The notes: generated by a model from the sequence alone, not told the origin. Positions 16,643-24,669 are shown, numbered from the stretch's first letter. The stretch is DNA of 32,500 nt from Sulfuritalea sp. (GCA_023229545.1 JALNZB010000023.1:1-32500); one strand, 5' to 3'. Numbers and translations are program-made.

Positions 16643-17703
16643 GTCGGCTCCTTGCCTTGCCGCGCCGCGCCCTCGTGGCTATTCGCCAGCGCGATCAGCG
16701 CCGGGGCGATTTGATCGAGGGCCAGGACATGTTGCACCGCCCCCAGCGCCACCGCTTCCCTGGGCATGCCGTACACCACGCTGCTCGCCTCGTCCTGGGC
16801 GATGGTGACGCCACCGGCCGCAGCGATGTCCGCCATGCCCTCGGCGCCGTCGCGGCCCATGCCGGTAAGCAGCACGCCCACCGCGCCGATGCCGAACCGG
16901 CGCGCCGCCGCGCGCAGGGTGACGGTAATCGACGGTCGATGGCCGTCGCAGGGCGGCGCGGCGGACAGCGCGAATCGACCGTCGCCGTAGAATTCCATCT
17001 GGGTATCCGCAGGGGCGAAATGGATCACCCCGTTTTGCGGCACTTCGCCTTCGGTCGCCTGACGCACCGGCAGCGAGCTGACTTCGGCCAGCCATGTCAC
17101 CAGCCCGGCCAGGAAATCGCCGCCGATATGCTGTACGCACACCACCGGCACCGGAAAGCCTGTCGGCAAATGGGAGAGAATTTCGCGCAAGGCCTGCGGA
17201 CCTCCGGTGGAGGCGCCGATCGCCACCATGCGCACGGGGGCGTGGTGCGGCAGCGAAATAGGCGGCGGCAGTGGCGGACGCTTCTCCGCCCCGGCACGGC
17301 GGAACACATGCACGCCGGCGACGATGCGGATCTTGCTGGCGAGTTCGCGGGTCAGCTTATCTTCGTCCGCATCGAGAATGGCTCGCGGCTTGGGATAGAC
17401 GTCCACCGCCCCCGCCTCCAGCAGCCGGAAAACGTTGGGCGAATCGGGCTCCACCGACACGCTCACCACCAGGATCGGGCGCGGATACTTTTTCATCACC
17501 GCGCGGGTGAATTCAAGCCCGTCCATGCCGCGCATGTGGAGATCGGTGCAGATGACATCGGGATTGAGCGCCGGCAACAGTTCGAGCGCCTCCCCGCCGT
17601 CGCTGGCGGTGCCCACCACCTGGATGTCGGGTGCGCGGGACAGCAGGCGTTGCAGGATGTGCAGCGCGATGGGGGAGTCGTCGACCAGCAGCACGCGGAT
17701 CAT
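16639..17703 (-). CDS. cheB: Chemotaxis-type receptor methylesterase/deamidase CheB
   Basis: The start is ATG 17703, overlapping the cheA stop (ATGA); a longer open frame upstream only reads through cheA and is ignored. The 354-aa product has a receiver about residues 2-120 with Asp54 (ICTDLHMRGMDG), a basic/proline linker, and a methylesterase domain about 155-345 whose triad is visible: Ser165 in GASTGG, His192 in QHIGG, Asp285 in LLTGMGRDG. CheB removes methyl groups from receptors after phosphorylation by CheA and opposes CheR, giving adaptation. It acts on the MCP encoded in the same operon. Full length for the family, nothing missing. The stop overlaps the start of the hybrid kinase gene. 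Confidence 0.95.
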   Translation of the reverse strand: MIRVLLVDDSPIALHILQRLLSRAPDIQVVGTASDGGEALELLPALNPDVICTDLHMRGMDGLEFTRAVMKKYPRPILVVSVSVEPDSPNVFRLLEAGAVDVYPKPRAILDADEDKLTRELASKIRIVAGVHVFRRAGAEKRPPLPPPISLPHHAPVRMVAIGASTGGPQALREILSHLPTGFPVPVVCVQHIGGDFLAGLVTWLAEVSSLPVRQATEGEVPQNGVIHFAPADTQMEFYGDGRFALSAAPPCDGHRPSITVTLRAAARRFGIGAVGVLLTGMGRDGAEGMADIAAAGGVTIAQDEASSVVYGMPREAVALGAVQHVLALDQIAPALIALANSHEGAARQGKEPT

Positions 17704-19973
17704 TTCACGACCAACCTTTTCAAGGTATCCAGCAGCACGCGCTGGTCGAACGACGGCTTGGGGATATAGGCGTTGGCGCCGGCGTCGAGGCCGCGCCGCT
17801 TGTCTTCGTCGGAGGCGAGGGTCGTCACCAGGATCACCGGCAGCTCGCGGTAGCGCGCCTCGGCGCGAATGTGCGTGGTAAGCGCGAGGCCATCCATGTT
17901 GGGCATCATGATGTCCGACACCACCGCGGCGAAGCTGCGACCGCCGAGGGCGTTCAGCGCGTCGACGCCATCCACCGCCGTGACCACCTCGTAGCCGCCG
18001 TCTTCGAGAATGCGTTGCTCCATGGCGCGGATCAGCGCCGAATCCTCCACCAGCAGAACAACAGTCCTGGCAGCGGTTGCCCCGGCCTGCAATCCCTCTG
18101 GGGCATTTCCCATTTGCGCGCCCGCCCTGTGTGCCGATCGCAGCAGGTCGGCGGGGTTCAGCACCACGCAGATTTCGCCGCTGCCCAGCATGGCCAGGGC
18201 GGAAACGTTGCGCACGCGCTTGAGCGGCGCGCCGAGCGGCTTGGGCACCACTTCTTCCTCGGCTGGCAGATCGTCCGCCAGCAGGGCCAGCCGTTCGTCG
18301 CCGACCTGGAGCACGATGCACGCCAGGATGTCGGGAGCCGCTGCCTTCTCGTTCGCTACCTTCGCGGGCGGCAGTTCGAGCAAATCTTTGATGCGGGCGG
18401 CGATCACCGGCTGGCCGTCGAACAGGATGGCGAGGCGGCCTTCGAGAGTGAACAGATCGGTCTCGCGCACACGCCGCGAGGTATGCACGAACTCGACCGG
18501 CAGGCCATAGAGCCGGCCGCCCGCGTTCGCCAGCAGCAGTCGCGTGGTGGCGAGGCTCAAGGGCAGGCGCAAAGCTACCGTTAGCCCCTGGCCGGCGGAC
18601 GATTCGAGGCGAATGCCGCCTTTCATGCGCTCGACATTGACCCGCACCACATCCAGACCGACGCCGCGCCCGGACAATTCGGTGACATAGGTGCTGGTGG
18701 AAAAGCCCGGCATCAGGATCAGTTGCTGCACTTGCGCCGGAGTCATCGCGGCGAGCGTCGCCTCATCGAAGAGTCCGCGCTTCTTCGCCTCCTGCCGGAT
18801 CGCCGCCGGGTCGAGGCCGCGGCCATCGTCGTGCACCTCCAGCAGCACGTTGGCATTGTCGCGCACCGCGCGCAGCCGCACCGTGGCGCAGCGCGGCTTG
18901 CCCAGCCGCTCGCGCTCAACGGGAGGCTCGACGCCGTGGTCGATGGCGTTGCGCAGCAGGTGCATCAGCGGGTCTTTCATTTCCTCCAGGATGCGCTTGT
19001 CGACAGTGATGTCGCCGCCCTCGATCTCCAGTTTCGCTTCCTTGCCCTGTGCCTTGGCCAGGTCGCGCACCATGCGCGGGAACAGCGCAAAGACGGTGGA
19101 CAGCGGCAGCAGGCGAACGCTGCGCACCTGGTCTTCGAGCAGCTTGACGACGGATTCCAGGCGCGTGCTGTCGTCGAACAGCGCATCGCGCGCCTGCTTG
19201 AGCAGCGCGCCAAAGCGCAGCGATGCGTCCGCCTCGCGCATCGGCGCCGTGCCTTCCTCGCCGTTCCGCGCCGAGGCGACCGCGCCGCGCTTGCGGCGGC
19301 CGCGTTCGAGCGCCGCCCAGTTCTCCAGCAGTTCCTCCATCAGCCCCAGCCGGTGTTGCGCCCGCCCGTCGATTACCGAGAGTTCGCCCACCTGGGTCAG
19401 CAAATCGTCGAGCTTGCGGGTTTCCACGCGCACGGTCTCGATGCGGAACGCCTCGCCTGTCGCTGCCGGTATGGCGGCAGGCGTGACGGATGGCGCGGGC
19501 GGCGGCGCAGCCGTGGCGGCAGGCGGGGTGGCGGCAACGCTTGCCTCGCTGGCCGGGAAAGTCGGCGCTGGTGGTACGGCGGCGACGCTTGCCTCGACGG
19601 TCGAAAAAGTCGGCGCTGGCGATACGGCGGCTGGGGCGGGTGGCTGGCGTTCGTCGGCGAGCGCTTCCCGCACATGCCGCCGCAGATCGCCCAGCGCGGC
19701 ATTCATGCTCTCGATGGTTTCCGGCGTCAGCGGCGCTTCGCCCTTGCGCGCCGCGTTGAAGATGCTTTCCAGGCCGTGGGCGGCGGCCTCAATCCCGGCC
19801 AGCCCGAGCATGCGCGCCGCGCCCTTCAGGCTGTGGGACTCGCGGAACACCTCTTCCAGCAGCGGCTGGTCGGCGGGCGTTTTCTCCAGGCGCAGCAAGC
19901 CGTCGTCGAGGCGCGCGAGATGCTCTTCGCTTTCCGCCTTGAACAGCCGGTGCAGTTCCTGGTCTTCGATCAT
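17700..19973 (-). CDS. cheA: Hybrid CheA histidine kinase with C-terminal receiver
   Basis: ATG 19973 begins a 757-aa protein. P1/HPT domain about 1-105 with phosphorylated His47 (ESHSLKGAARMLG); an Ala/Pro linker about 110-172 with a 16-residue tandem repeat and no recognisable P2 domain; dimerisation/H-box region about 180-300; HATPase about 305-470 with N box (LLRNAIDHG), G1 (HDDGRG) and G2 (GRGVGL); CheW-like P5 about 472-612; receiver about 637-757 with Asp687. CheA-REC hybrids lacking P2 are typical of alternative chemosensory systems such as Frz and Wsp, where the receiver acts as output or phosphate sink. It should couple to the MCP through the CheW protein encoded upstream and phosphorylate its own receiver, CheB and perhaps the receivers of the downstream hybrid kinases. 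Confidence 0.95.
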   Translation of the reverse strand: MIEDQELHRLFKAESEEHLARLDDGLLRLEKTPADQPLLEEVFRESHSLKGAARMLGLAGIEAAAHGLESIFNAARKGEAPLTPETIESMNAALGDLRRHVREALADERQPPAPAAVSPAPTFSTVEASVAAVPPAPTFPASEASVAATPPAATAAPPPAPSVTPAAIPAATGEAFRIETVRVETRKLDDLLTQVGELSVIDGRAQHRLGLMEELLENWAALERGRRKRGAVASARNGEEGTAPMREADASLRFGALLKQARDALFDDSTRLESVVKLLEDQVRSVRLLPLSTVFALFPRMVRDLAKAQGKEAKLEIEGGDITVDKRILEEMKDPLMHLLRNAIDHGVEPPVERERLGKPRCATVRLRAVRDNANVLLEVHDDGRGLDPAAIRQEAKKRGLFDEATLAAMTPAQVQQLILMPGFSTSTYVTELSGRGVGLDVVRVNVERMKGGIRLESSAGQGLTVALRLPLSLATTRLLLANAGGRLYGLPVEFVHTSRRVRETDLFTLEGRLAILFDGQPVIAARIKDLLELPPAKVANEKAAAPDILACIVLQVGDERLALLADDLPAEEEVVPKPLGAPLKRVRNVSALAMLGSGEICVVLNPADLLRSAHRAGAQMGNAPEGLQAGATAARTVVLLVEDSALIRAMEQRILEDGGYEVVTAVDGVDALNALGGRSFAAVVSDIMMPNMDGLALTTHIRAEARYRELPVILVTTLASDEDKRRGLDAGANAYIPKPSFDQRVLLDTLKRLVVK
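19527..19622 (-). repeat. 48-bp tandem repeat coding the CheA Ala/Pro linker
   Basis: Residues 118-133 and 134-149 of CheA are near-copies (xPAPTFxxxEASVAAx), encoded by two adjacent 48-bp units. Copy number is likely to vary between strains and would change linker length between the HPT and kinase core. Confidence 0.8.
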
Positions 19974-20032
19974 GGCGATTCCCGATTAACGTGGACACAG
20001 CTCGTGAAACATTGTCGTCCTCCACCGTCGTC

Positions 20033-20092
20033 ATTCCGGCGAAAGCCGGAATCCAGTCGGCCGCCGCACTGGGCACCGGCCTTCGCCGGTGC
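20033..20092. repeat. Dispersed palindromic repeat of the VIPAKAGIQ/FRRKPESS type
   Basis: Two perfect hairpins lie in the mcp-cheA gap: ATTCCGGC-gaaa-GCCGGAAT (20033-20052) and GCACCGGC-cttc-GCCGGTGC (20073-20092). Spurious translation gives VIPAKAGIQ on one strand and FRRKPESS...APAFAGATG on the other, the hallmark of a dispersed intergenic repeat common in proteobacteria. It may stabilise or attenuate the transcript between mcp and cheA. Confidence 0.8.
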
Positions 20093-20133
20093 GACGGGTT
20101 TCATCCTGCGGGTGGCTCTCGGTGCCATGAGCG

Positions 20134-21585
20134 TTAGGCAATCGCCTTGAGGTTTGCCGCCGCCTCGTTCAGGCTCTGCACGCCCGCCTTGGTCTGGCTG
20201 ATGCCGGCGGCGGTCTCCTTGGCGCCGGAAGCGATGCTGTTGGTTGCCTCGACCACCTGGCTGAAGGCGGCGGACTGCTGCCTGGCATTGAGCATCACCT
20301 GCTGGGCGTTTTCGTTGACGCTGCCGGCCATGCCGGCCAGGTTATCGAATAGTTCGGCTACCTTGCTGGCCAGTTGCGTCACCTCGGCCACGGTGCGGGC
20401 GCCCTCTTCCGTCATCATGATCGAGGAATTGGTGGCTTTCTGGATGTCGGCCACCAGTACGGTGGCCTGTTCCGCCGACTTCTTGCTCTCGTCGGCGAGC
20501 TTGCGCACCTCGCTCGCCACCACGGCGAAACCCTTGCCGTGCTCGCCGGCGCGGGCGGCTTCCACGGCGGCGTTCAAGGCCAGCATGTTGATCTGTGCCG
20601 ACAGATCCTTGACCAGCATGGCGATGTTGCCGATCTGGCCGGTCTGCTCGCCCAGATGCAGAATCTGCTCGGCCATGGCGCCGATCTTGTCCTTGAGTCC
20701 GCCCATCGCGGCAACTGCCTTGCCGGTGGCCTCGCCGCCCTGCACGGTGGCGGCACCGGCCTTTTCCGCCATCGCTGCCGCATTCGCCGCCTGCTCGGCC
20801 GACTTGCTCGATGAGATGGACAACTCCTCGAGGGTGGCGGAAGTCTCGTTGGCGGCGGCGGCCTGCTGGCTGGCGGTGCGCTCGTGCTGGGCGATGGTGG
20901 CGGCGATTTCGCTGGCGGCGGCGGAAAGCTGGGCGGCGTTGACCGAGATGTTGCGGCTTACCGCCGCGGCGAGCCAGACGGCGATGGCGACCGCCAGGGT
21001 AATGGCGCCGAGCATGCCGTAGATGATCGAATTGGTGACCGTGCGCATGGCGGTGTCGTAGGCGTCCTGGCGCTCCTTGACGATCTCGGTTTCGCGCTGA
21101 CTGAAACGGTTCCACAACGAGTCGATCTCCGCCGATTCCTTGACCGTCTCGCCGCTGCGGAAGTGGGCCACGGCGACCGCTTGCTTGCCGGCGTCCACCA
21201 GGGCCAGATCCTGCTTGTCCTGTTGGCCGAGTTCCTTCCCCAGCTTCAGCATGCCACGCAGCGTTTCCTGCTGTTGCGGGTCTTTCACCAGACCGGTGAG
21301 CTTGTCGCCGCGGCTGGCAAACTCTTTTTCGCTGTCCAGAAAGGTCTGGCGCGAGGTCGGGTTCTTTATCAGCAGATAACCGCGCGCCGCGCGCTGCATC
21401 TTGGCCAGGCTATAGGCGAGGTCGCGGGCTTCGTCCATGGTCAGGTGCGAGGCTTCCACCGCCGCCGATACGTGCGTCGCCTCCTGCAGGTTGAAGAACA
21501 CCAGACCCATGGCGCCCAGCAGCAACAGCAGCGGGGCGAGGTAACCCAGCAGGATGCGCTGGCGCAGTTTCATCTTATCGAACAT
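20134..21585 (-). CDS. Methyl-accepting chemotaxis protein with CHASE3-like sensor and no HAMP
   Basis: ATG 21585 follows an AAGGGA site. The 483-aa product has membrane segments at about 11-32 and 187-208 enclosing a roughly 155-residue, mostly helical periplasmic region that looks like a CHASE3/four-helix bundle sensor. The cytoplasmic part runs straight into the methyl-accepting coiled coil; no HAMP segment is visible after the second membrane helix. The signalling tip (about 320-365, LSAQINMLALNAAVEAARAG...KGFAVVASEVRKLA) is canonical for binding CheA and CheW. There is no C-terminal CheR-tethering pentapeptide; the protein ends in NLKAIA. It is the only receptor in the operon, so it is the likely dedicated input. 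The ligand is unknown. Confidence 0.93.
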   Translation of the reverse strand: MFDKMKLRQRILLGYLAPLLLLLGAMGLVFFNLQEATHVSAAVEASHLTMDEARDLAYSLAKMQRAARGYLLIKNPTSRQTFLDSEKEFASRGDKLTGLVKDPQQQETLRGMLKLGKELGQQDKQDLALVDAGKQAVAVAHFRSGETVKESAEIDSLWNRFSQRETEIVKERQDAYDTAMRTVTNSIIYGMLGAITLAVAIAVWLAAAVSRNISVNAAQLSAAASEIAATIAQHERTASQQAAAANETSATLEELSISSSKSAEQAANAAAMAEKAGAATVQGGEATGKAVAAMGGLKDKIGAMAEQILHLGEQTGQIGNIAMLVKDLSAQINMLALNAAVEAARAGEHGKGFAVVASEVRKLADESKKSAEQATVLVADIQKATNSSIMMTEEGARTVAEVTQLASKVAELFDNLAGMAGSVNENAQQVMLNARQQSAAFSQVVEATNSIASGAKETAAGISQTKAGVQSLNEAAANLKAIA

Positions 21586-21625
21586 GGCATTTCCCTTCGC
21601 TCACACGTGTTAGTTCCGGCATAAC

Positions 21626-21641
21626 GCCCGCAGATGCGGGC
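21626..21641. other. Intercistronic hairpin between cheW and mcp
   Basis: GCCCGC and GCGGGC form a perfect 6-bp stem around AGAT. On the coding strand it begins two bases after the cheW stop. There is no T run, so mRNA stabilisation or partial attenuation is more likely than full termination. Confidence 0.4.
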
Positions 21642-21642
21642 A

Positions 21643-22665
21643 TTAGCCTTCTCTGAAGTTCACGCTTTCATTGACAATCCAGTCCTCCCGCGCCAGCAGC
21701 GCGGGCAGGTCCAATACGGTCATCGTTCTGCCGGCGTACGCGGCGGTGCCGGTGATTTCCGCCCCGCCGCGCTCGCGCAAGGCCGCGGGCGGCGCCTGCA
21801 ACTCCTCTTGTTTCAAATAGACGACGTCATGCACGGCATCCACGGCGATCCCCACCGCCTGCTCGCCGAGGCGGGCGACCACGGCCTTGTCGCCCCGGCT
21901 GGCCGCCGGCAGGTTGAGCGCGGCGCGCGGATCGATCAGCGTGACGAGGTCGCCGCGCAGATTCATGGCGCCCAGGATGTGCGGCGGGCAGCAGGGAATC
22001 GGGGCCAATTGGCCGATATCGCAGAATTCCTGCACGGCGGCCAGCTCGACGCCGAAACATTCGCCGCCCAGTTCCACCACCGCCAGCCCGATGCGCACGC
22101 CTTCGTCTTCGACGGCGGCTTGCCGCAGCGCCATGGCCCGCGCATGGAACAGCGCACGCTCCGCGGGTGTGGCTTCGGGGCAAAAATGGCCGGCCGGCGT
22201 CGGCGGCTGCATCGCCTCGGTCAGAGCCGGCGCTTCGGGCAGGTGAGTCAGGCGGGACACATCGAGCAGGGTCACCAGTTCATCGCCGACGCGTGCCTCG
22301 CCCGCCACCAGGTGGGCCGGTCCGCTGGCGGCGGCATCGAACTGTGGCGCCGGCTGGATGGCCGCGGCGGAAAGTTCGATGACTCCAATCACTTCGCTGA
22401 CGATCACGCCCATCGGCCCGTGGTCGGCTTCCAGCACCACAAGCTGATCCCTTGTGCTGTAGGGCCGCGCCGGATGACCAAAACGCAGATGGAGGTCGGT
22501 GACCGGCACAATCCGACCGCGCAGGCTGAAGAGGCCGACGACCCAGGGGGGCGCTTCCTCGACCGGCGTCAGCTCGGGCAGCCAGACGGATTCGCAGACA
22601 TGCGTTGCGTCCAGTCCAAAGCGCGCACCGTCAAGCTCGAAAGTCAGGAGAGAAAGGAAACCCAT
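21643..22665 (-). CDS. cheW: Double-domain CheW scaffold protein
   Basis: The 340-aa product consists of two CheW-type SH3-like domains joined by a linker of about 40-50 residues. Domain 1 (about 1-145) has LTFELDGARFGLDA, VVGLFSLRGRIVPVTDL and LVVLEADHGPMGVIVSEV; domain 2 (about 190-335) has LAVVELGGECFGVEL, ILGAMNLRGDLVTLIDPRAAL and AVGIAVDAVHDVV. The NLRG/SLRG motifs mark receptor- and CheA-binding faces. CheW couples receptors to CheA; a fused pair may do the work of the two separate CheW proteins found in Wsp-type operons. The start ATG 22665 has no clear ribosome binding site, so a slightly different start is possible. It lies 57 bp before mcp and 159 bp after cheR. Confidence 0.92.
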   Translation of the reverse strand: MGFLSLLTFELDGARFGLDATHVCESVWLPELTPVEEAPPWVVGLFSLRGRIVPVTDLHLRFGHPARPYSTRDQLVVLEADHGPMGVIVSEVIGVIELSAAAIQPAPQFDAAASGPAHLVAGEARVGDELVTLLDVSRLTHLPEAPALTEAMQPPTPAGHFCPEATPAERALFHARAMALRQAAVEDEGVRIGLAVVELGGECFGVELAAVQEFCDIGQLAPIPCCPPHILGAMNLRGDLVTLIDPRAALNLPAASRGDKAVVARLGEQAVGIAVDAVHDVVYLKQEELQAPPAALRERGGAEITGTAAYAGRTMTVLDLPALLAREDWIVNESVNFREG

Positions 22666-22824
22666 TTCGTCATGCTCGCATGCATTGGGAATTTTCAGAA
22701 TAGGCGCATTGGAAAGGAAGTCAATGCCGTTGCGCCGGATCGGGTAGCGGGAAATGGCCGGCGATTCATATCGACTATTACCTTCGTACTATGTATTAGG
22801 TACTACGCGATTCAGCCCGGATGC
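22666..22824 (-). other. 159-bp gap between cheR and cheW with a repeated GTACTA
   Basis: No gene is seen. GTACTA occurs at 22786-22791 and 22800-22805, within an imperfect palindrome (about 22785-22807, CGTACTA...TACTACG). The gap is larger than all other junctions downstream in the operon except mcp-cheA, so an internal promoter or regulator site for cheW and the genes beyond is possible. Confidence 0.3.
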
Positions 22825-23952
22825 TCATTGCGCGAGCCAGCGCGCCATTTCTGCCGCGGTGGTTTCATACGGCTCCACCGGCGTGTCGCCGGGCAGCGCA
22901 CGGACGATGTCCAGCGCCGCGCGCCGCAGGGTTTGCGCCCGTGGCAGGTTTTCGGCGCGCTCGCAGAGCGCCGCCAGCTCCAGCGTGGCCGCCACGCTGC
23001 GCGGATCGAGATAGAGGGTCTTGTCCAGCAGTTCTCCGGCCAGTCCGAATTCGCCCCTGAGTTGGGCCAGTTGTGCCAGCAGGAAATGCGGTCCCGGTGC
23101 GAGCGGGGCGATGGCCAGCGCCTCGCCGCAGGCCTGCTCGGCATCTTGGTATTCGCCGCGGTCGGCGAATTCCCGTGCCGTCGCCAGCAAATCTTCCGCG
23201 CTCGGTATGGAAGGCGCCGGCCTACCGGGAAGCTGTGTCGCCACGGCTGGGGGCGGCGCGTTGCGGACTGGCGCAGGAGAGGGGACAGCGGAAAGTGGCA
23301 CGCTGGGCACTGCGGAAATAGTCCTCTGCTGCACGACGCCCTCGGCGAATAATCTGCTCTGCATATTCGGCAAGCGATGGCCGATGAGTTCGGTGTGGCC
23401 GGTCATGAGATAGCCGTTTTCATTCAGGGCGGCAGCCAGTTTGCCGGCCACGGTGGCCACGGTACCGGCATTGAAGTAGATGAATACGTTGCGGCACAGG
23501 ATCAGGTCCATGTCCCGCAACTCTCCGCCGGGGACGGGATCGCCGATCAGGTCGCCGAGGCGAAAACTGACCATGCGGCGGATGTGCTCGTCGAGTACCC
23601 ATTCGTCGCCGTGGCGCTGGAAGTAGCGTTGTTGCAGCGTCGGCGGCGCCATGCGGAACGACCATTGCCGATAGTGTCCGCGCCGCGCTTTTTGTAGCGC
23701 CGCAGCGTCGATGTCGCTGCCGAGGATGACGATGTCCCAGTCATCGCGCTGCGGCAACAGATGGTCGACCAGCATGGCGAGGGAATAGGCTTCCTCGCCG
23801 CTGGCGCAACCGGCGCTCCACAGGCGCAGGGTCTTGGCCGTGCGGCGACGATCGATCAGCGCCGGCAGCACGTGCAGGCGCAGCAAGTCGAATTGGCCAT
23901 GGTCGCGGAAGAAATAGGTTTCGCCGTTGGTGCGCGGCGCCATGTTATTCAT
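22825..23952 (-). CDS. cheR: CheR-type receptor methyltransferase with TPR tail, lacking the N-terminal helical domain
   Basis: The start at ATG 23952 (375 aa) is chosen as the first ATG in frame; a GTG at 23988 is possible and the frame is closed further upstream. The protein begins almost at the ETYFFRD segment that normally follows the all-helical CheR N-terminal domain, so that domain is missing. The S-adenosylmethionine-binding core is present (about 40-205): LWSAGCASGEEAYSLAM, ILGSDID, and DLILCRNVFIYF. After a Pro/Ala linker (about 212-250) come TPR-like helices (about 250-375), as in WspC- and FrzF-type enzymes. CheR methylates glutamates on the receptor and works against CheB. The TPR tail may replace pentapeptide tethering, which the operon's receptor lacks. 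It is probably the first gene of the operon. Confidence 0.88.
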   Translation of the reverse strand: MNNMAPRTNGETYFFRDHGQFDLLRLHVLPALIDRRRTAKTLRLWSAGCASGEEAYSLAMLVDHLLPQRDDWDIVILGSDIDAAALQKARRGHYRQWSFRMAPPTLQQRYFQRHGDEWVLDEHIRRMVSFRLGDLIGDPVPGGELRDMDLILCRNVFIYFNAGTVATVAGKLAAALNENGYLMTGHTELIGHRLPNMQSRLFAEGVVQQRTISAVPSVPLSAVPSPAPVRNAPPPAVATQLPGRPAPSIPSAEDLLATAREFADRGEYQDAEQACGEALAIAPLAPGPHFLLAQLAQLRGEFGLAGELLDKTLYLDPRSVAATLELAALCERAENLPRAQTLRRAALDIVRALPGDTPVEPYETTAAEMARWLAQ

Positions 23953-24328
23953 GAGGTGCTCTGCCCTTATTGTGAGTAGTCCAAGCACCGGGATCCGCAG
24001 CGTTCAATGTCTCGAATGTCTGCCTCTCCCCGGAACCAGCCTATCCTGCGCAGGGAAAATTGGAATACTCTCTTCCCGGTATTGTTGGTAGGGTGATTAT
24101 GGTAGATCAGTAGGGTCGTTGTGGCAGGATCTTGCGTCGCACAGGTTTGGCGGCAGGAACGTCTAGCGGCACCGATGTTGCCGGTATGGGTGCTTCACAC
24201 AAACAGGTGGGCGCTGCGGACAGGGCCCGAACGGTAGGTTTGTCGTACGCGCGACGGTGCATTGACGCCAGCCTCAGGGCATCCCATGAGACACTATGCC
24301 CGGATACGTCGATGGTGAGCAGGCAATC
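23953..24328. other. Intergenic region upstream of the chemosensory operon
   Basis: About 375 bases separate cheR (minus strand) from the next plus-strand gene. On the minus strand CATAAT at about 24096-24101 could be a -10 box for cheR, but no good -35 precedes it and no sigma-54 or FliA-type consensus is apparent. A weak 51-codon frame (24107-24262) is listed separately. No trace of the missing CheR N-terminal domain is found in any frame of the 150 bases before cheR. Confidence 0.4.
24107..24262 (-). CDS. Doubtful small proline-rich reading frame (51 aa)
   Basis: ATG 24262 is preceded by GAGG nine bases upstream on the minus strand. The product is rich in Pro, Ala and Arg (SVPLDVPAAKPVRRKILPQR), with no recognised domain, membrane segment or signal peptide. 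It lies on the same strand as cheR, about 155 bp before it, and could be a leader gene or chance frame. Confidence 0.22.
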   Translation of the reverse strand: MHRRAYDKPTVRALSAAPTCLCEAPIPATSVPLDVPAAKPVRRKILPQRPY

Positions 24329-24664
24329 ATGGACTCGGACGAAAAACTCGCGCAGTGGGCTGCATTGTTTGTCAAGGCATACCGCGAAGATGAAACCGAT
24401 GCGGGTCTGACAGGACGCCCCGCACCCGCTGCGGGCGTTCAATATTCCGGAGTTACCCAGGCCGCCCGGGAGTTATTGCAGGCCGTGGATGCGGGCGGCG
24501 TTCCGGCATTCGTCACGGGCAACCTCAAGCAGATCGCCGAGGACAATGGGATTGTGTGTACCGATGAGTCGACGCCCAACGAGATTGTCGAAGCCATCAG
24601 AAGCAAGGTCCGAGAGGCGGCCTCGGGCGCGGCTGGAACGGCGGACCGGGCTTTGAGCGAATAG
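24329..24664 (+). CDS. Small acidic cytoplasmic protein, function unknown
   Basis: ATG 24329 is preferred over an in-frame ATG at 24296, since the extra residues look non-coding and GAGCAGG precedes the later start. The 111-aa product is acidic and soluble, has no signal peptide or membrane segment, and is not recognised. It shows an N-terminal helix (EKLAQWAALFVKAYRED), a middle segment (GVTQAARELLQAV) and a C-terminal segment (STPNEIVEAIRSKVREA) that look like amphipathic helices, with an IAEDNGI turn between. It stands alone, divergent from the chemosensory operon and convergent with the protease gene that follows. Confidence 0.6.
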   Translation: MDSDEKLAQWAALFVKAYREDETDAGLTGRPAPAAGVQYSGVTQAARELLQAVDAGGVPAFVTGNLKQIAEDNGIVCTDESTPNEIVEAIRSKVREAASGAAGTADRALSE

Positions 24665-24669
24665 ACGGC

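Noticed and set aside
17704..18321. Long minus-strand extension of the cheB frame
   Set aside because: It lies wholly inside cheA, is Arg/Ala-rich nonsense, and the CheB receiver starts exactly at ATG 17703.
18691..20150. Long plus-strand Ser/Arg-rich frames opposite cheA
   Set aside because: Antisense shadows of CheA with low-complexity composition.
21634..23352. 572-codon plus-strand frame opposite cheW and cheR
   Set aside because: It runs antisense across two real genes and their gap; His/Gln/Arg-rich, no motif.
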